DNA from: Nocardioidaceae bacterium
GTDB taxonomy: Bacteria; Actinomycetota; Actinomycetes; Propionibacteriales; Nocardioidaceae
Direction: 5' to 3'
Assembly: GCA_018672315.1 (NCBI GenBank)
Contig: CP076053.1
Span: forward strand, 2,901,827 to 2,965,826
DNA length: 64,000 nucleotides
Every line of letters starts with the position of its first letter. The first letter of the stretch is position 1. The notes under the pieces were generated by a model. It did no database searches. It was not told the DNA's origin and worked only from the letters and a program-made list of their open reading frames with translations. Positions 8,159 through 16,427 of this stretch are shown piece after piece. Position numbers and translations under genes: made by a program.

Positions 8159-9271
8159 TCAGGCCTGCAGCGGCACGATCGTCGCGACCTGCTCCGCGGT
8201 GAGCACCGAGGGGAGTCCGGCTGCCGCGAACAGGTCGGGTCCGAAGAACGCGACGACGTGATCGATCAGCGGGCGCTCGTCCGCTGCGGTGCCGGCGTCG
8301 AGGTCCAGCACGTGCAGCTGGAACGGCACGAACACGTCCTGGCGCCCCGACCCGGCGGCGGCGGGGTCGACGTTCGCGGCGTCGACCAGGGCGCTCTCGC
8401 GCATGTACAGCCCGAACGCGGGCTGACCGTTGCAGCTGGTCGGCAGCATCGGCATGTCGTGCGTCTGCCCGGGACACTGTCCGCTGACGAGACCGGCGAT
8501 GGTGGCCGGGCCGGCGTACCAGCCCTCCCACGGCGGCATCTCCCACACCGCGTCGGCAGTGAGCAGGGAGGCGAGGGCATCGACGTCCTTGCGCCAGAAG
8601 GCCTCGACGTACGCGCGCAGCATCTGCTCCTGCCGCGCGGTGAGCGGGCCGGGTGCGGTGTCCGCGTCGGGCCCGACCTTCTCCAGCGTCGCGTGGGCGC
8701 GCTGCAGCGCACTGTTGACCGCGGCGACCGTGGTGTCGAGGGCCGCCGCGGTCTCGGCGGCGCTCCACCGCAGCACGTCGCGCAGCACGAGGACGGCCCG
8801 TTGACGCGCGGGCAGGTGCTGCAGGGCGGCGACGAAGGCAAGGCGTACGCCGTCGTTGGTGACCGCCACCTCGCCCGGATCCACGGGCGCGACCATCGCG
8901 TCGGGCAGGGGGCCGAGCCACTCGATCTCGCGGGCGACCAGGGGCGCGTCGGCAGGCAGCGACGGAGCGCCCAGACCGGTGGGCAGCGGCCGTCGGTCCC
9001 GGCCCTCGATGTTCGTCAGGCAGACGTTGGTGGCGATGCGGTAGAGCCACGTACGCACCGACGAACGGCCCTCGAACCTCTGACGCGACCTCCACGCCCG
9101 CAGGTAGGTCTCCTGCACCAGGTCCTCGGCCTCGGCCGGTGAGCCGACCATGCGGTAGCAGTGGGCCAGCAGCTCGCGACGGTGCGGGGCGACGAGGGCC
9201 TCGAAGTCCGCGTCGAGGTCCACCTCGGGACGGGCCACGGGGGCCGCACGGGTCTCGGAGCTCTGCGTCAT
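8159..9271 (-). CDS. RNA polymerase sigma-70 factor with SnoaL-like C-terminus (TIGR02960-type)
   Basis: Extracytoplasmic-function type sigma factor, 370 residues. Region 2 is seen in HCYRMVGSPAEAEDLVQETY and RSSVRTWLYRIATNVCL; region 4 in LPARQRAVLVLRDVLRWSAAE followed by the helix-turn-helix TVAAVNSALQRA. The last 170 residues form a SnoaL/NTF2-like domain beginning near MLRAYVEAFWRKDVDALASLL, which in this class replaces a separate anti-sigma factor and controls activity in cis. The start at 9271 has an exact AGGAGG ribosome site; the longer open frame upstream is not used. No anti-sigma gene is adjacent, as expected. Targets are unknown. Confidence 0.88.
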   Translation of the reverse strand: MTQSSETRAAPVARPEVDLDADFEALVAPHRRELLAHCYRMVGSPAEAEDLVQETYLRAWRSRQRFEGRSSVRTWLYRIATNVCLTNIEGRDRRPLPTGLGAPSLPADAPLVAREIEWLGPLPDAMVAPVDPGEVAVTNDGVRLAFVAALQHLPARQRAVLVLRDVLRWSAAETAAALDTTVAAVNSALQRAHATLEKVGPDADTAPGPLTARQEQMLRAYVEAFWRKDVDALASLLTADAVWEMPPWEGWYAGPATIAGLVSGQCPGQTHDMPMLPTSCNGQPAFGLYMRESALVDAANVDPAAAGSGRQDVFVPFQLHVLDLDAGTAADERPLIDHVVAFFGPDLFAAAGLPSVLTAEQVATIVPLQA

Positions 9272-9347
9272 GGGGTCCTCCTGGGGGGAGCGTACGAACT
9301 TCTGCCCGTGTCGACCACCGTCGAGGTGCGGACTCATCGGCGGCTCG

Positions 9348-9353
9348 TAGTGT
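9348..9353 (+). promoter_or_regulatory. Putative -10 box for a leaderless transcript
   Basis: TAGTGT lies 6 bp before the GTG start of the LOG-family gene; no ribosome site is present. The identical hexamer occurs 7 bp before the starts at 41490 and 45544 (minus strand). Confidence 0.45.
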
Positions 9354-9359
9354 CGTGGC

Positions 9360-9938
9360 GTGACCGACCCCGATCGTGCTGCGACGTCCGTGCTCGTCTT
9401 CTGTGGTTCCCGGGCCGGTGAGGACCCCGCGTACGCCCGGGCCGCCGCGTCGCTCGGACGCGAGATCGCCGCGCGCGGCCTGCGGGTGGTCTTCGGTGGC
9501 GGTCGTGTCGGCCTGATGGGGGAGGTCGCGGACGCCGCGCTGGCCGCCGGAGGCGAGGTGGTCGGTGTGATCCCGCAGCACCTGGAGGACCGCGAGGTGG
9601 CCCACGAGTCGCTGACCGGGCTCGAGGTCGTGGGGTCGATGCACGAGCGCAAGGCACGGATGTACGAGCTGGCCGACGCCGTCGTCGTGCTCCCGGGCGG
9701 GTTCGGCACGCTCGACGAGCTCTTCGAGACGCTGACCTGGAACCAGCTCGGCCTGCACCGCGTGCCCGTCGGGCTGCTCGACGTGGCCGGCTACTGGGCG
9801 CCGCTCGTGCAGGTGCTGGACGCGAGCGTGACGGCGGGCTTCGTCGACGCCGCGAACCGGGACGCGGTCATCACACGCTCCGAGGTCGGAGACCTGCTCG
9901 ACAGCCTGCTCGACGGGCTGCTCGGCGGGCGCGACTGA
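9360..9938 (+). CDS. LOG-family nucleoside 5'-monophosphate phosphoribohydrolase
   Basis: 192-residue protein of the LOG/TIGR00730 family. Members hydrolyse (cytokinin) riboside 5'-monophosphates to the free base and ribose 5-phosphate; many bacterial members act on AMP-like nucleotides. Signature VVLPGGFGTLDELFETLTWNQ is complete, with the preceding MHERKARMYELADA supplying the catalytic Arg, and FGGGRVGLMG forms the phosphate loop. Start is GTG (VTDPDRAATSVLVFCGSRAG), apparently leaderless. It is divergent from the sigma-factor gene and is followed 52 bp downstream by an acyl-CoA ligase. Older annotations call such proteins lysine decarboxylases, which is incorrect. Confidence 0.9.
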   Translation: MTDPDRAATSVLVFCGSRAGEDPAYARAAASLGREIAARGLRVVFGGGRVGLMGEVADAALAAGGEVVGVIPQHLEDREVAHESLTGLEVVGSMHERKARMYELADAVVVLPGGFGTLDELFETLTWNQLGLHRVPVGLLDVAGYWAPLVQVLDASVTAGFVDAANRDAVITRSEVGDLLDSLLDGLLGGRD

Positions 9939-9990
9939 ACGTCGCGTCGCGCCCCTTGCCAGCCGGGACCGGTCGTGAGGTGATGGGCCG

Positions 9991-11550
9991 ATGACCGCGT
10001 CCAGCCACCACCGCGCACCCCTGACGCCGACCGCGTTCCTCGACCGCGCGGCGGAGGCGTTCGCCGACCGGGTCGCCGTCGTCGACGGTGGGCAGCGCTG
10101 GACGTACGCCGAGCTGCGCGACCGCGCCGCACGCCTGGCCGGCGGGCTGGCGGCACTGCCGTCGGTCGAGGAGGGTCGACCGGTGGCCGTGCTGGCGCCG
10201 AACTCGCACGTGCTGCTCGAGGCCCACTACGGCGTGCCCTGGTCGGGCGTGCCGCTGGTCGCGCTGAACACACGGCTCGGGCGACGTGAGATGAGCTACA
10301 TCCTGGGTCACTGCCGGGCCGGTGTGCTCATCCGCGACGCGTCCTTCGCCGGCCTGGTCGAGGAGTCGGTCGCGGAGCTCGAGGACCCCCCGCGGGTGAT
10401 CGACGCCGGCGAGGCGTACGAGGCCCTGCTCGCCGACGCGGAGCCGGTGACGGGGTCCGACGACCTCGACGAGGAGGGAGTGCTCAGCATCAACTACACC
10501 TCCGGCACGACGGGCTCGCCGAAGGGCGTCATGTACCAGCACCGCGGGGCGTACCTGCAGGCCCTGGCGATGGTCGGCCACTTCGCGTTGAGCCCCCGCA
10601 GCGTGCACCTGTGGACGTTGCCGATGTTCCACTGCAACGGCTGGTGCTTTCCCTGGGCGGTCACCGCGGCGGGCGGGACGCACGTGTGCCTGCCGGCCGT
10701 CGACCCCACTGAGGTGTGGCGCCTGCTGCGGGCCGAGGGCGTCACGCACCTCGAGGGCGCCCCGACGGTGCTGTCGATGATCGCCCATGCCGAGGAGGCC
10801 TCACCGCTGGACCGGCCGGTGAGCATCGCGACCGGGGGAGCGCCGCCCTCGCCGGCGATCCTGCGCCGCATGGCCGAGCTCGGCTTCGATGTCACCCATC
10901 TCTACGGGCTGACCGAGACGTACGGGCCGGCGCTGGTGTGCGAGTGGCTGCCCGAGTGGGACGGCGCGGACGACCGCGAGGTGGCACGCCTGAAGTCGCG
11001 CCAGGGGATCGGCAACATGGTCTCGCTGCGCCCTCGCGTCGTCGCCGACGACGGCACCGACGTGCCCGCCGACGGCGAGACGATGGGCGAGATCGCCATG
11101 GCCGGCAACAACGTGATGCTGGGATACCTCGACGACGAGGAGGCGACGGCCGCGGCCGTGCCGGACGGGTGGTTCCGCACCGGCGACGTCGGCGTGATGC
11201 ACCCCGACGGCTACCTCGAGCTGCGCGACCGCAGCAAGGACGTGATCGTCTCCGGCGGGGAGAACATCGCCTCCGTCGAGGTCGAGCACGTCATCGCCGA
11301 CCTCGACGGCGTCATCGAGGTGGCGGTGGTCGGCTCCCCGCACGAGAAGTGGGGCGAGGTGCCCGTGGCGTACGTCGCGCTCGAGCCGGGCGCCGAGGTG
11401 ACCGAGCAGCAGGTGATCGAGCACGTGCGCGCCGAGATCGCGCACTTCAAGGCCCCGCACCAGGTCGTGTTCGGGGACCTGCCGAAGACGTCGACCGGCA
11501 AGACGCAGAAGTACGTGCTGCGTGAGCGGGCGGACGACTCGCCCCACTGA
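9991..11550 (+). CDS. AMP-binding acyl-CoA synthetase
   Basis: Adenylate-forming ligase activating a carboxylic acid to its CoA thioester. 519 residues, full length for the FadD/DmdB-like group. Phosphate loop YTSGTTGSPKG near residue 172, HCNGW and YGLTETYGP of the acyl pocket, GWFRTGDVGVMHPDGYLEL with the hinge DRSKDVIVSGGENI, and the catalytic lysine in PKTSTGKTQKYVLRE at the C-terminus. The HCNGWCFPW segment and overall length match medium-chain and 3-methylmercaptopropionyl-CoA ligase relatives, so a short or medium-chain acid is likely. Start ATG has a GAGGTG ribosome site. Downstream is a drug exporter with its own promoter region. Confidence 0.9.
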   Translation: MTASSHHRAPLTPTAFLDRAAEAFADRVAVVDGGQRWTYAELRDRAARLAGGLAALPSVEEGRPVAVLAPNSHVLLEAHYGVPWSGVPLVALNTRLGRREMSYILGHCRAGVLIRDASFAGLVEESVAELEDPPRVIDAGEAYEALLADAEPVTGSDDLDEEGVLSINYTSGTTGSPKGVMYQHRGAYLQALAMVGHFALSPRSVHLWTLPMFHCNGWCFPWAVTAAGGTHVCLPAVDPTEVWRLLRAEGVTHLEGAPTVLSMIAHAEEASPLDRPVSIATGGAPPSPAILRRMAELGFDVTHLYGLTETYGPALVCEWLPEWDGADDREVARLKSRQGIGNMVSLRPRVVADDGTDVPADGETMGEIAMAGNNVMLGYLDDEEATAAAVPDGWFRTGDVGVMHPDGYLELRDRSKDVIVSGGENIASVEVEHVIADLDGVIEVAVVGSPHEKWGEVPVAYVALEPGAEVTEQQVIEHVRAEIAHFKAPHQVVFGDLPKTSTGKTQKYVLRERADDSPH

Positions 11551-11608
11551 GCCGTGTCGCGACCGGCGTGACCGCCGTGACCGGGTGATCGGGCGTCGAG
11601 GAAATGAA

Positions 11609-11640
11609 TTGGCGACCGCGTCGGTTGTCGAGGACAATCT
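11609..11640 (+). promoter_or_regulatory. Putative promoter with overlapping palindromic operator for the MFS gene
   Basis: An AT-richer patch in the 186-bp gap holds TTGGCG (11609-11614) and, 18 bp later, GACAAT (11633-11638), a plausible -35/-10 pair. The palindrome TTGTC-GAG-GACAA (11625-11637) overlaps the -10, a position suited to a repressor. No regulator gene is adjacent. Confidence 0.35.
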
Positions 11641-11736
11641 TCTGGGCGGACCGATGAGTCGGCACCAGTCGACCGGTCGTCCCTCCTCGGACGGCCGTCC
11701 CGGTCCCCGTTCCGCCACGCAGTCACGAGGTCACGC

Positions 11737-13215
11737 ATGTCAGTCCCCACCCGCGACACCGTCGCGCTCCACCCCGACGAAGCAGTGGGGTCCCCGTACG
11801 CCGTGCTGCGGTGGCTCGTCGTCGCCGCCTTCGTGGTGATCCTGAACGAGACCGTGATGGTCAACGCGATCCCGCGCCTGATGGTGCAGTTCGAGGTCAG
11901 CGAGTCGGCGGCCCAGTGGCTCTCGACGGCGTTCATGCTGACGATGGCCGTCGTGATCCCGGCGACGGGATGGTTCCTGCAGCGGTTCACCACGCGCCAG
12001 GCGTTCGCGGCGGCGATGGGCACCTTCATCGCGGGCACCGTGCTCGCCGCGGCGGCGCCGACCTTCGGTGTCCTGATCGCGGCGCGGGTGGTGCAGGCCT
12101 CCGGCACCGCGGTGATGATCCCGCTGCTGATGACCACCCTGATGACCATCGTCCCGGCGCATGACCGTGGTCGCGTCATGGGCAACGTCACCCTGGCGAT
12201 CTCGGTGGCCCCGGCGCTCGGTCCGACGGTCGCGGGCGTCGTGCTGCAGGTGGCGTCGTGGCGCTGGCTGTTCCTGGTCATGCTCCCCATCGCGGTGGCG
12301 ATCGCCGTCGTGTCGCTGCGCAAGCTCACCGATGTCGGCGAGACGAAGCCCGGCTCGCTCGACGTCCCGAGCCTCGTGCTCGCCGCTCTCGGGTTCGGTT
12401 CGCTCGTCTTCGGTCTCTCCGCGCTGGGTCCCGAGGCCTCCTCGCCGGTCCCGCCGTGGATGCTCATCGTCGCCGGGCTGGCCGTCGTCGGCGGGTTCGC
12501 CTGGCGCCAGCAGAGCCGCGTACGCCACCCGAACGGGCCGCTGCTCGACCTGCGCACGCTCGCGTACGCCACCTACAGCAAGGCCATCGTGCTGCAGGCC
12601 TTCGCGTTCCTGACGCTGATGGGCGCCATGATCCTGCTGCCGCTGACGCTGCAGGACCTGCGTGGACTGTCTCCGCTCGCGACCGGTCTGCTGGTCGCCC
12701 CGGCCGGACTCGCCATGGGTCTCGCGGGCCCGCGGGTGGGCCGCGCGTACGACCGCGTCGGCGCCCGCCCGCTGATGGTGCCGGGCTCGATCGCGGTCGT
12801 CGTCGGGCTCGCAGGCCTGAGTCTGCTGGCCGCGTCCGGCCCGCTGCCGTTGGTCGTCGGGGCGCACCTGGTGCTGATGATCGGTCTCGCGTGCCTGATG
12901 ACGCCGGCGTTCACCCTCGGGCTCGGGGCGCTCCCGCAGCCGCTGTACTCCCACGGCTCGTCGCTGCTGGGCACGGCCCAGCAGGTCGCAGCGGCGCTCG
13001 GCACGGCCGTGTCGATCCTGGTGCTGTCGGCCCGCAGCGCCTCGCTCTCCGCGGGCGGCGCGTCGCCGGACGACGCGTACGCCGGGGGCGTGGCGTGGGC
13101 CTTCGGTGCCGCCGCGGTGCTCGGACTGATCACGATCGCGTTGGCGGTGTCGATGCCGAACCGCCCGAGCTCGGACGCCGAGCACTCCGCCGGCGCACCT
13201 GTCGCCGCTCACTGA
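11737..13215 (+). CDS. MFS multidrug exporter, DHA2 (EmrB/QacA) family
   Basis: Proton-coupled efflux permease of the inner membrane, 492 residues, consistent with the 14-helix DHA2 group. The first helices contain VVAAFVVILNETVMVNAIPRL with the conserved N-E-T, followed by motif A region GWFLQRFTTRQAF, and motif C-like ISVAPALGPTVAGVV in helix 5, diagnostic of exporters. The C-terminal tail is polar. Start: ATG at 11737 (MSVPTRDTVALHPDE); no good ribosome site is visible. Expression may be controlled by the palindrome about 100 bp upstream. Substrate unknown. Confidence 0.9.
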   Translation: MSVPTRDTVALHPDEAVGSPYAVLRWLVVAAFVVILNETVMVNAIPRLMVQFEVSESAAQWLSTAFMLTMAVVIPATGWFLQRFTTRQAFAAAMGTFIAGTVLAAAAPTFGVLIAARVVQASGTAVMIPLLMTTLMTIVPAHDRGRVMGNVTLAISVAPALGPTVAGVVLQVASWRWLFLVMLPIAVAIAVVSLRKLTDVGETKPGSLDVPSLVLAALGFGSLVFGLSALGPEASSPVPPWMLIVAGLAVVGGFAWRQQSRVRHPNGPLLDLRTLAYATYSKAIVLQAFAFLTLMGAMILLPLTLQDLRGLSPLATGLLVAPAGLAMGLAGPRVGRAYDRVGARPLMVPGSIAVVVGLAGLSLLAASGPLPLVVGAHLVLMIGLACLMTPAFTLGLGALPQPLYSHGSSLLGTAQQVAAALGTAVSILVLSARSASLSAGGASPDDAYAGGVAWAFGAAAVLGLITIALAVSMPNRPSSDAEHSAGAPVAAH

Positions 13216-13289
13216 GCGGGGCCTCAGGTCGAGTCACGCGACTGATCTGGGGCTGTGCGACTGGCCGGGCGAGCGATCGCGCAGACGGC

Positions 13290-14285
13290 TTAGGTCGGGT
13301 CAAAGACCCGCGCGAGATGCGCCTCGGTGAGTTCGTGGGCTTTGACCGCATGCAGGGCAACGTCGGCTTTGAGTGTGTTGCCGCGAAGTGTCGACCGGCA
13401 TACAAGAGCGCGTCCTGACGACTCTGCCTTTCGTACGAGGGGCAGGAAGTTCTCGGTCTGGGTCTTCGAAAGCACACCAACCTGCTCGCCATCGATATCG
13501 ACGGCGACCAATTCCACTTGGGAGCGAGGCCGCACCTCGGTTAGAGACCGAAGAGTGGCTGCCAATGTCATCTCAGTTCCGTAGCGGCCGAGCAGTTGCT
13601 CAAGATGCGGCATGTGCTCTTCCTCGCGAGTTACTTGGATCGTTGAACCTGGCGGCAGGACCACGCAGCCCGATGGTCGCGGGTTCGGACACTCGAGTTG
13701 TGAAGAGTCCGGCAGTGACAACGTGACTCGCGCCCACGTGTCCTGATCGTCCGCTCGTAGCCACTGGCGCGACGGGACTCGAAGCTCACCGCGCGGTAGC
13801 GCGGCGATTGGCCGGTGGTAGACCTTCGCATCTCCGCGTTCCATGTAGCCGACATGCAACTGGTCCACGAAGACGGCCACCGCACGCGGGTCGAAAGGAT
13901 TCTTCGGGTCGGGCACCAGAACTGCGTCGAGTCGGATCTCAGACCCCGATGGCGAAACGTTGCTGTGTCTCCTGAACAGCTCGCGCAGACTTGCTGATCG
14001 GTACCACTCACCGGCGACCTCGAACTGGGCGGTCCTCGGAGACCAGGCCTCGTCGGCCTCGCCGGACGGACTCGGAGGCACGTGGTCACCCACCACTATG
14101 CGAGGCGTCTTTCGGAGCTCCCTTGGCTCGCCTCGGGACGCGTAGTCGCGTCGCACGGACTGCTCGATGCCGTCACGGAGTTCGGATCGTGCCCGCGGCT
14201 CTTTGCTAGAGGTCTCGCCCCGCCTCGCTCTGAGAAGCAGCCATGCGATGCCCACGATGAGCAGGAGCCCGAGAATGGTTTCCAT
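13290..14285 (-). CDS. HIRAN-domain protein with N-terminal membrane anchor
   Basis: 331 residues. The start METILGLLLIVGIAWLLLRAR gives one membrane helix, then a charged linker (to about 75), then a HIRAN domain at roughly 85-180 recognisable from FEVAGEWYRSASLRELF and the core LVPDPKNPFDPRAVAVFVD with HVGYMERGDA. HIRAN domains bind DNA 3' ends or stalled-fork DNA, usually attached to helicases or nucleases; here none is attached. The C-terminal 150 residues are unassigned. Codons and base composition are clearly less GC-rich than the neighbours (many A/T third positions), suggesting acquisition. An upstream in-frame start at 14408 is possible but would put the helix in the middle. Confidence 0.7.
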   Translation of the reverse strand: METILGLLLIVGIAWLLLRARRGETSSKEPRARSELRDGIEQSVRRDYASRGEPRELRKTPRIVVGDHVPPSPSGEADEAWSPRTAQFEVAGEWYRSASLRELFRRHSNVSPSGSEIRLDAVLVPDPKNPFDPRAVAVFVDQLHVGYMERGDAKVYHRPIAALPRGELRVPSRQWLRADDQDTWARVTLSLPDSSQLECPNPRPSGCVVLPPGSTIQVTREEEHMPHLEQLLGRYGTEMTLAATLRSLTEVRPRSQVELVAVDIDGEQVGVLSKTQTENFLPLVRKAESSGRALVCRSTLRGNTLKADVALHAVKAHELTEAHLARVFDPT

Positions 14286-14291
14286 GGACAC

Positions 14292-14305
14292 ATCTTGCAC
14301 AAGAT
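14292..14305 (-). promoter_or_regulatory. Short palindrome just upstream of the HIRAN gene start
   Basis: ATCTTG-CA-CAAGAT ends 6 bp before the start codon on the minus strand, in the low-GC patch. It could be an operator or a hairpin covering the ribosome site. No further evidence. Confidence 0.3.
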
Positions 14306-14448
14306 CGATGACATTCTGCAGCCGTGAGACGCCGCCAAGTTGAAGTGCTGGACGCGCGAGGGTCGGCTGGCTTACTGATCGCGCAGCACTCAGCAAAGAG
14401 GCAGTCAAGGTCGACGTGGAGCTCGGGCACCGGGCGCAGAATGAAGGC

Positions 14449-15675
14449 GTGGGCTCTTACCGACCGCGGGGGAAACGATCGTTGCGGCTTCTCATCGTCA
14501 CCGTGCTGCCTGCTCTCGTTGTGACAGCTTGTACTCGGAGTTCTGAGCAACACGGCGGTGACGAGAGCGCCCTGTACACCTGGTACGAGCAGACCGACCG
14601 GGCAGTCTCCACCTCGGGAGCCCCCGATCCGGTCGCGGCGCGCACGTGGGCGCTGGCGTGGTGGGCCGCCGACCGGGCGGTAGACCGGGCGGTCGAGGGC
14701 GAGGAGGACGGGGCGTTCGTCGATGCCGCGGTGGCACGGGCGGTGCACGACGTGCTGGTCGCCGTCGTCCCCGAACGACGCGCACGCCTCGACGCGGCGC
14801 TGGACCCCGACGCGGACGAGGTCGGTGAGGCAGCCGGAGCGACGGCTGCGGCAGAGGTCCTGGCCGAGCGCTCCGAGGACGGGTTGGACCGTGACTCCGC
14901 CGAGGGTCCGTTCGATCTGCCGCCGCCGCAGCCCGGGGTGTGGCGTCCGACCCCACCCGGTGACCTCACGCCGCGTCAGGTCGGGGTGGCGACGGCGACA
15001 CCGTTCATCCTCGAGTCGCCCGACCAGCTCCGCCCGGGTCCGCCGCCGCAGCCGGGCACGGAGCGCTACCGCCGCGACCTGGCGGAGGTGCGCGACCTCG
15101 GCAGCGCCGACAGCGCCTCGCGTACGCCGGAGCAGACCGAGGTCGGGCTGTTCTGGGCCGGCTCGGAGCTGGCCGTGCAGGTGGACCTGGTGGAGGAGGC
15201 CATGCGGGCGGCGGAGGTCTCGACCGTCGAGGGCGTCCGTCTGCTGTCCGCGTTCCACCGCATCACTGCCGACGCCGAGATCGCGGTGTTCGACGCGAAG
15301 TACACCTACCTCGGCTGGCGTCCTGTCACCGCAATCCGCGTGGACGGCGACGGTGACCCGCGTACGCCGCGGGTGCCCGGCTGGGAGCCGCTGATCGGCA
15401 CGCCACCGCACCCGGAGTACCCCAGCGCCCACACCGTGTACGCCGCCGCCGGGGCCGCGGTGCTCGAGCACTTCCTCGGCCCCGAACCTGCCGCGCCGTT
15501 GGAGATCCCGGGCACCAGGACCGGGGACACGGTGCGGACCTACACGAGCTGGCAGCAGTCGGTCACCGAGAACGAGGACGCGCGGGTGTGGGCGGGTATC
15601 CACCTGCGCACGAGCGACGAGGTCGGCTCGAAGCTTGGGCGGCGGGTGGCTGCGTACGCACTCGCGCGCCTGTGA
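14449..15675 (+). CDS. Vanadium-dependent haloperoxidase/PAP2-related lipoprotein
   Basis: 408 residues. The N-terminus VGSYRPRGKRSLRLLIVTVL leads to a lipobox LVVTAC, so it is exported and lipid-anchored. The vanadate/phosphate pocket of the haloperoxidase-PAP2 superfamily is complete: Lys and Arg spaced by seven in KYTYLGWRPVTAIR, Ser and His in PEYPSAHT, and Arg and His spaced by six in RVWAGIHLRT. The Gly of the usual PSGH is Ala here. Residues are as in vanadium chloroperoxidase-like proteins; it may be a haloperoxidase or an acid phosphatase, which sequence alone does not separate. The GTG start is preferred because it begins a clean signal peptide; a start at 14416 also exists. Confidence 0.8.
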   Translation: MGSYRPRGKRSLRLLIVTVLPALVVTACTRSSEQHGGDESALYTWYEQTDRAVSTSGAPDPVAARTWALAWWAADRAVDRAVEGEEDGAFVDAAVARAVHDVLVAVVPERRARLDAALDPDADEVGEAAGATAAAEVLAERSEDGLDRDSAEGPFDLPPPQPGVWRPTPPGDLTPRQVGVATATPFILESPDQLRPGPPPQPGTERYRRDLAEVRDLGSADSASRTPEQTEVGLFWAGSELAVQVDLVEEAMRAAEVSTVEGVRLLSAFHRITADAEIAVFDAKYTYLGWRPVTAIRVDGDGDPRTPRVPGWEPLIGTPPHPEYPSAHTVYAAAGAAVLEHFLGPEPAAPLEIPGTRTGDTVRTYTSWQQSVTENEDARVWAGIHLRTSDEVGSKLGRRVAAYALARL

Positions 15676-15723
15676 CGCTCGCGCCTGCTGTCTCCCGGCG
15701 ACCTCGGCGGGCATCATCTGCCC

Positions 15724-16116
15724 ATGCGTCTCGCATCAGTCCCGGTCCCGCACGTCGGCGAGCAGCCGAACCCGCTGTTCCCGGTCTGGGCCGAGATCCT
15801 CGTGCAGCTGCTGCTCCTCGCGATCCTGGTCGCGGTCGTCGTCTTCGTCGTGCGACTCGTGGTCCGGCGTACGCGGCCTGTCAGCGGAGCGGCCGGGGTC
15901 GACGAGGGACTCGGTTCACTGACGCACGAGCAGGCGTACGAGGCGGCGTACCGCTTCATCGTGGACCGCTCGAGGGCCGGCGACAGCGTCGCCGACCTCG
16001 CCGCATCGATGCAGCCGATCCGTGACGTCTACGAGGACCAGAGCACGGACGTGCGGGCGGCGTGGCAGCGCGCCGTCGAGGAGACCACGCGGTCGGACCC
16101 GCTGCCGCGACCGTGA
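15724..16116 (+). CDS. Hypothetical single-helix membrane protein
   Basis: 130 residues, not assigned to a family. One strong membrane helix (EILVQLLLLAILVAVVVFVV, residues about 24-43) followed by arginines, then an acidic soluble domain with EQAYEAAYRFIVDRSRAGDSV and ASMQPIRDVYEDQSTDVRAA. The pattern suggests a cytoplasmic helical domain on an N-out anchor. It is 48 bp downstream of the haloperoxidase-like gene on the same strand, so they may be cotranscribed. CATCAT lies 6 bp before the ATG. The 3' end abuts a decayed minus-strand gene. Confidence 0.6.
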   Translation: MRLASVPVPHVGEQPNPLFPVWAEILVQLLLLAILVAVVVFVVRLVVRRTRPVSGAAGVDEGLGSLTHEQAYEAAYRFIVDRSRAGDSVADLAASMQPIRDVYEDQSTDVRAAWQRAVEETTRSDPLPRP

Positions 16117-16412
16117 GATCAGCGCGCCGACGCGGGTGACAGGGCCCCTCTCGGACTCCGCGGTGGCCTCCTCGATCCGCTTCTTCAGCTGCTTCGACGT
16201 GAGGTCACCCGCCTCGTCCTCGAGCACCGGCTTCGCGACACCCAGACCGCTGAGGATCGCCAGCAGCGTCGCATCGGTCGCGAGGGGCTGCCCGCCCCGC
16301 AGGACCGTACGCAGCCGCTCGCGCACTTGCCGTTCCGGCGACGGGTCGACCACGGGCGCCGCGCGGGCACCAGCCCGAGGAACCGCTTCGCCTCGACCTC
16401 GACGATCCCATC
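16117..16412 (-). pseudogene. GPP34-family (Golgi phosphoprotein 3-like) gene remnant
   Basis: Reading the minus strand, one frame gives IVEVEAKRFLGLVPAR (about 16406-16359) and the next gives DPSPERQVRERLRTVLRGG then DATLLAILSGLGVAKPVL (about 16350-16200). Put together these follow the C-terminal half of actinobacterial GPP34 proteins, which have LGLFPRTRWP, DP-PE--LRERL and a TAALIALL-type helix. A frameshift falls between the two parts, the N-terminal domain is missing, and the second frame runs into the plus-strand gene without a natural end. It lies 15 bp after the MMPL gene stop. I read it as a decayed fragment; a sequencing error cannot explain the missing N-terminus. Confidence 0.5.
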
Positions 16413-16427
16413 GAGTCCCGTGCAGCC

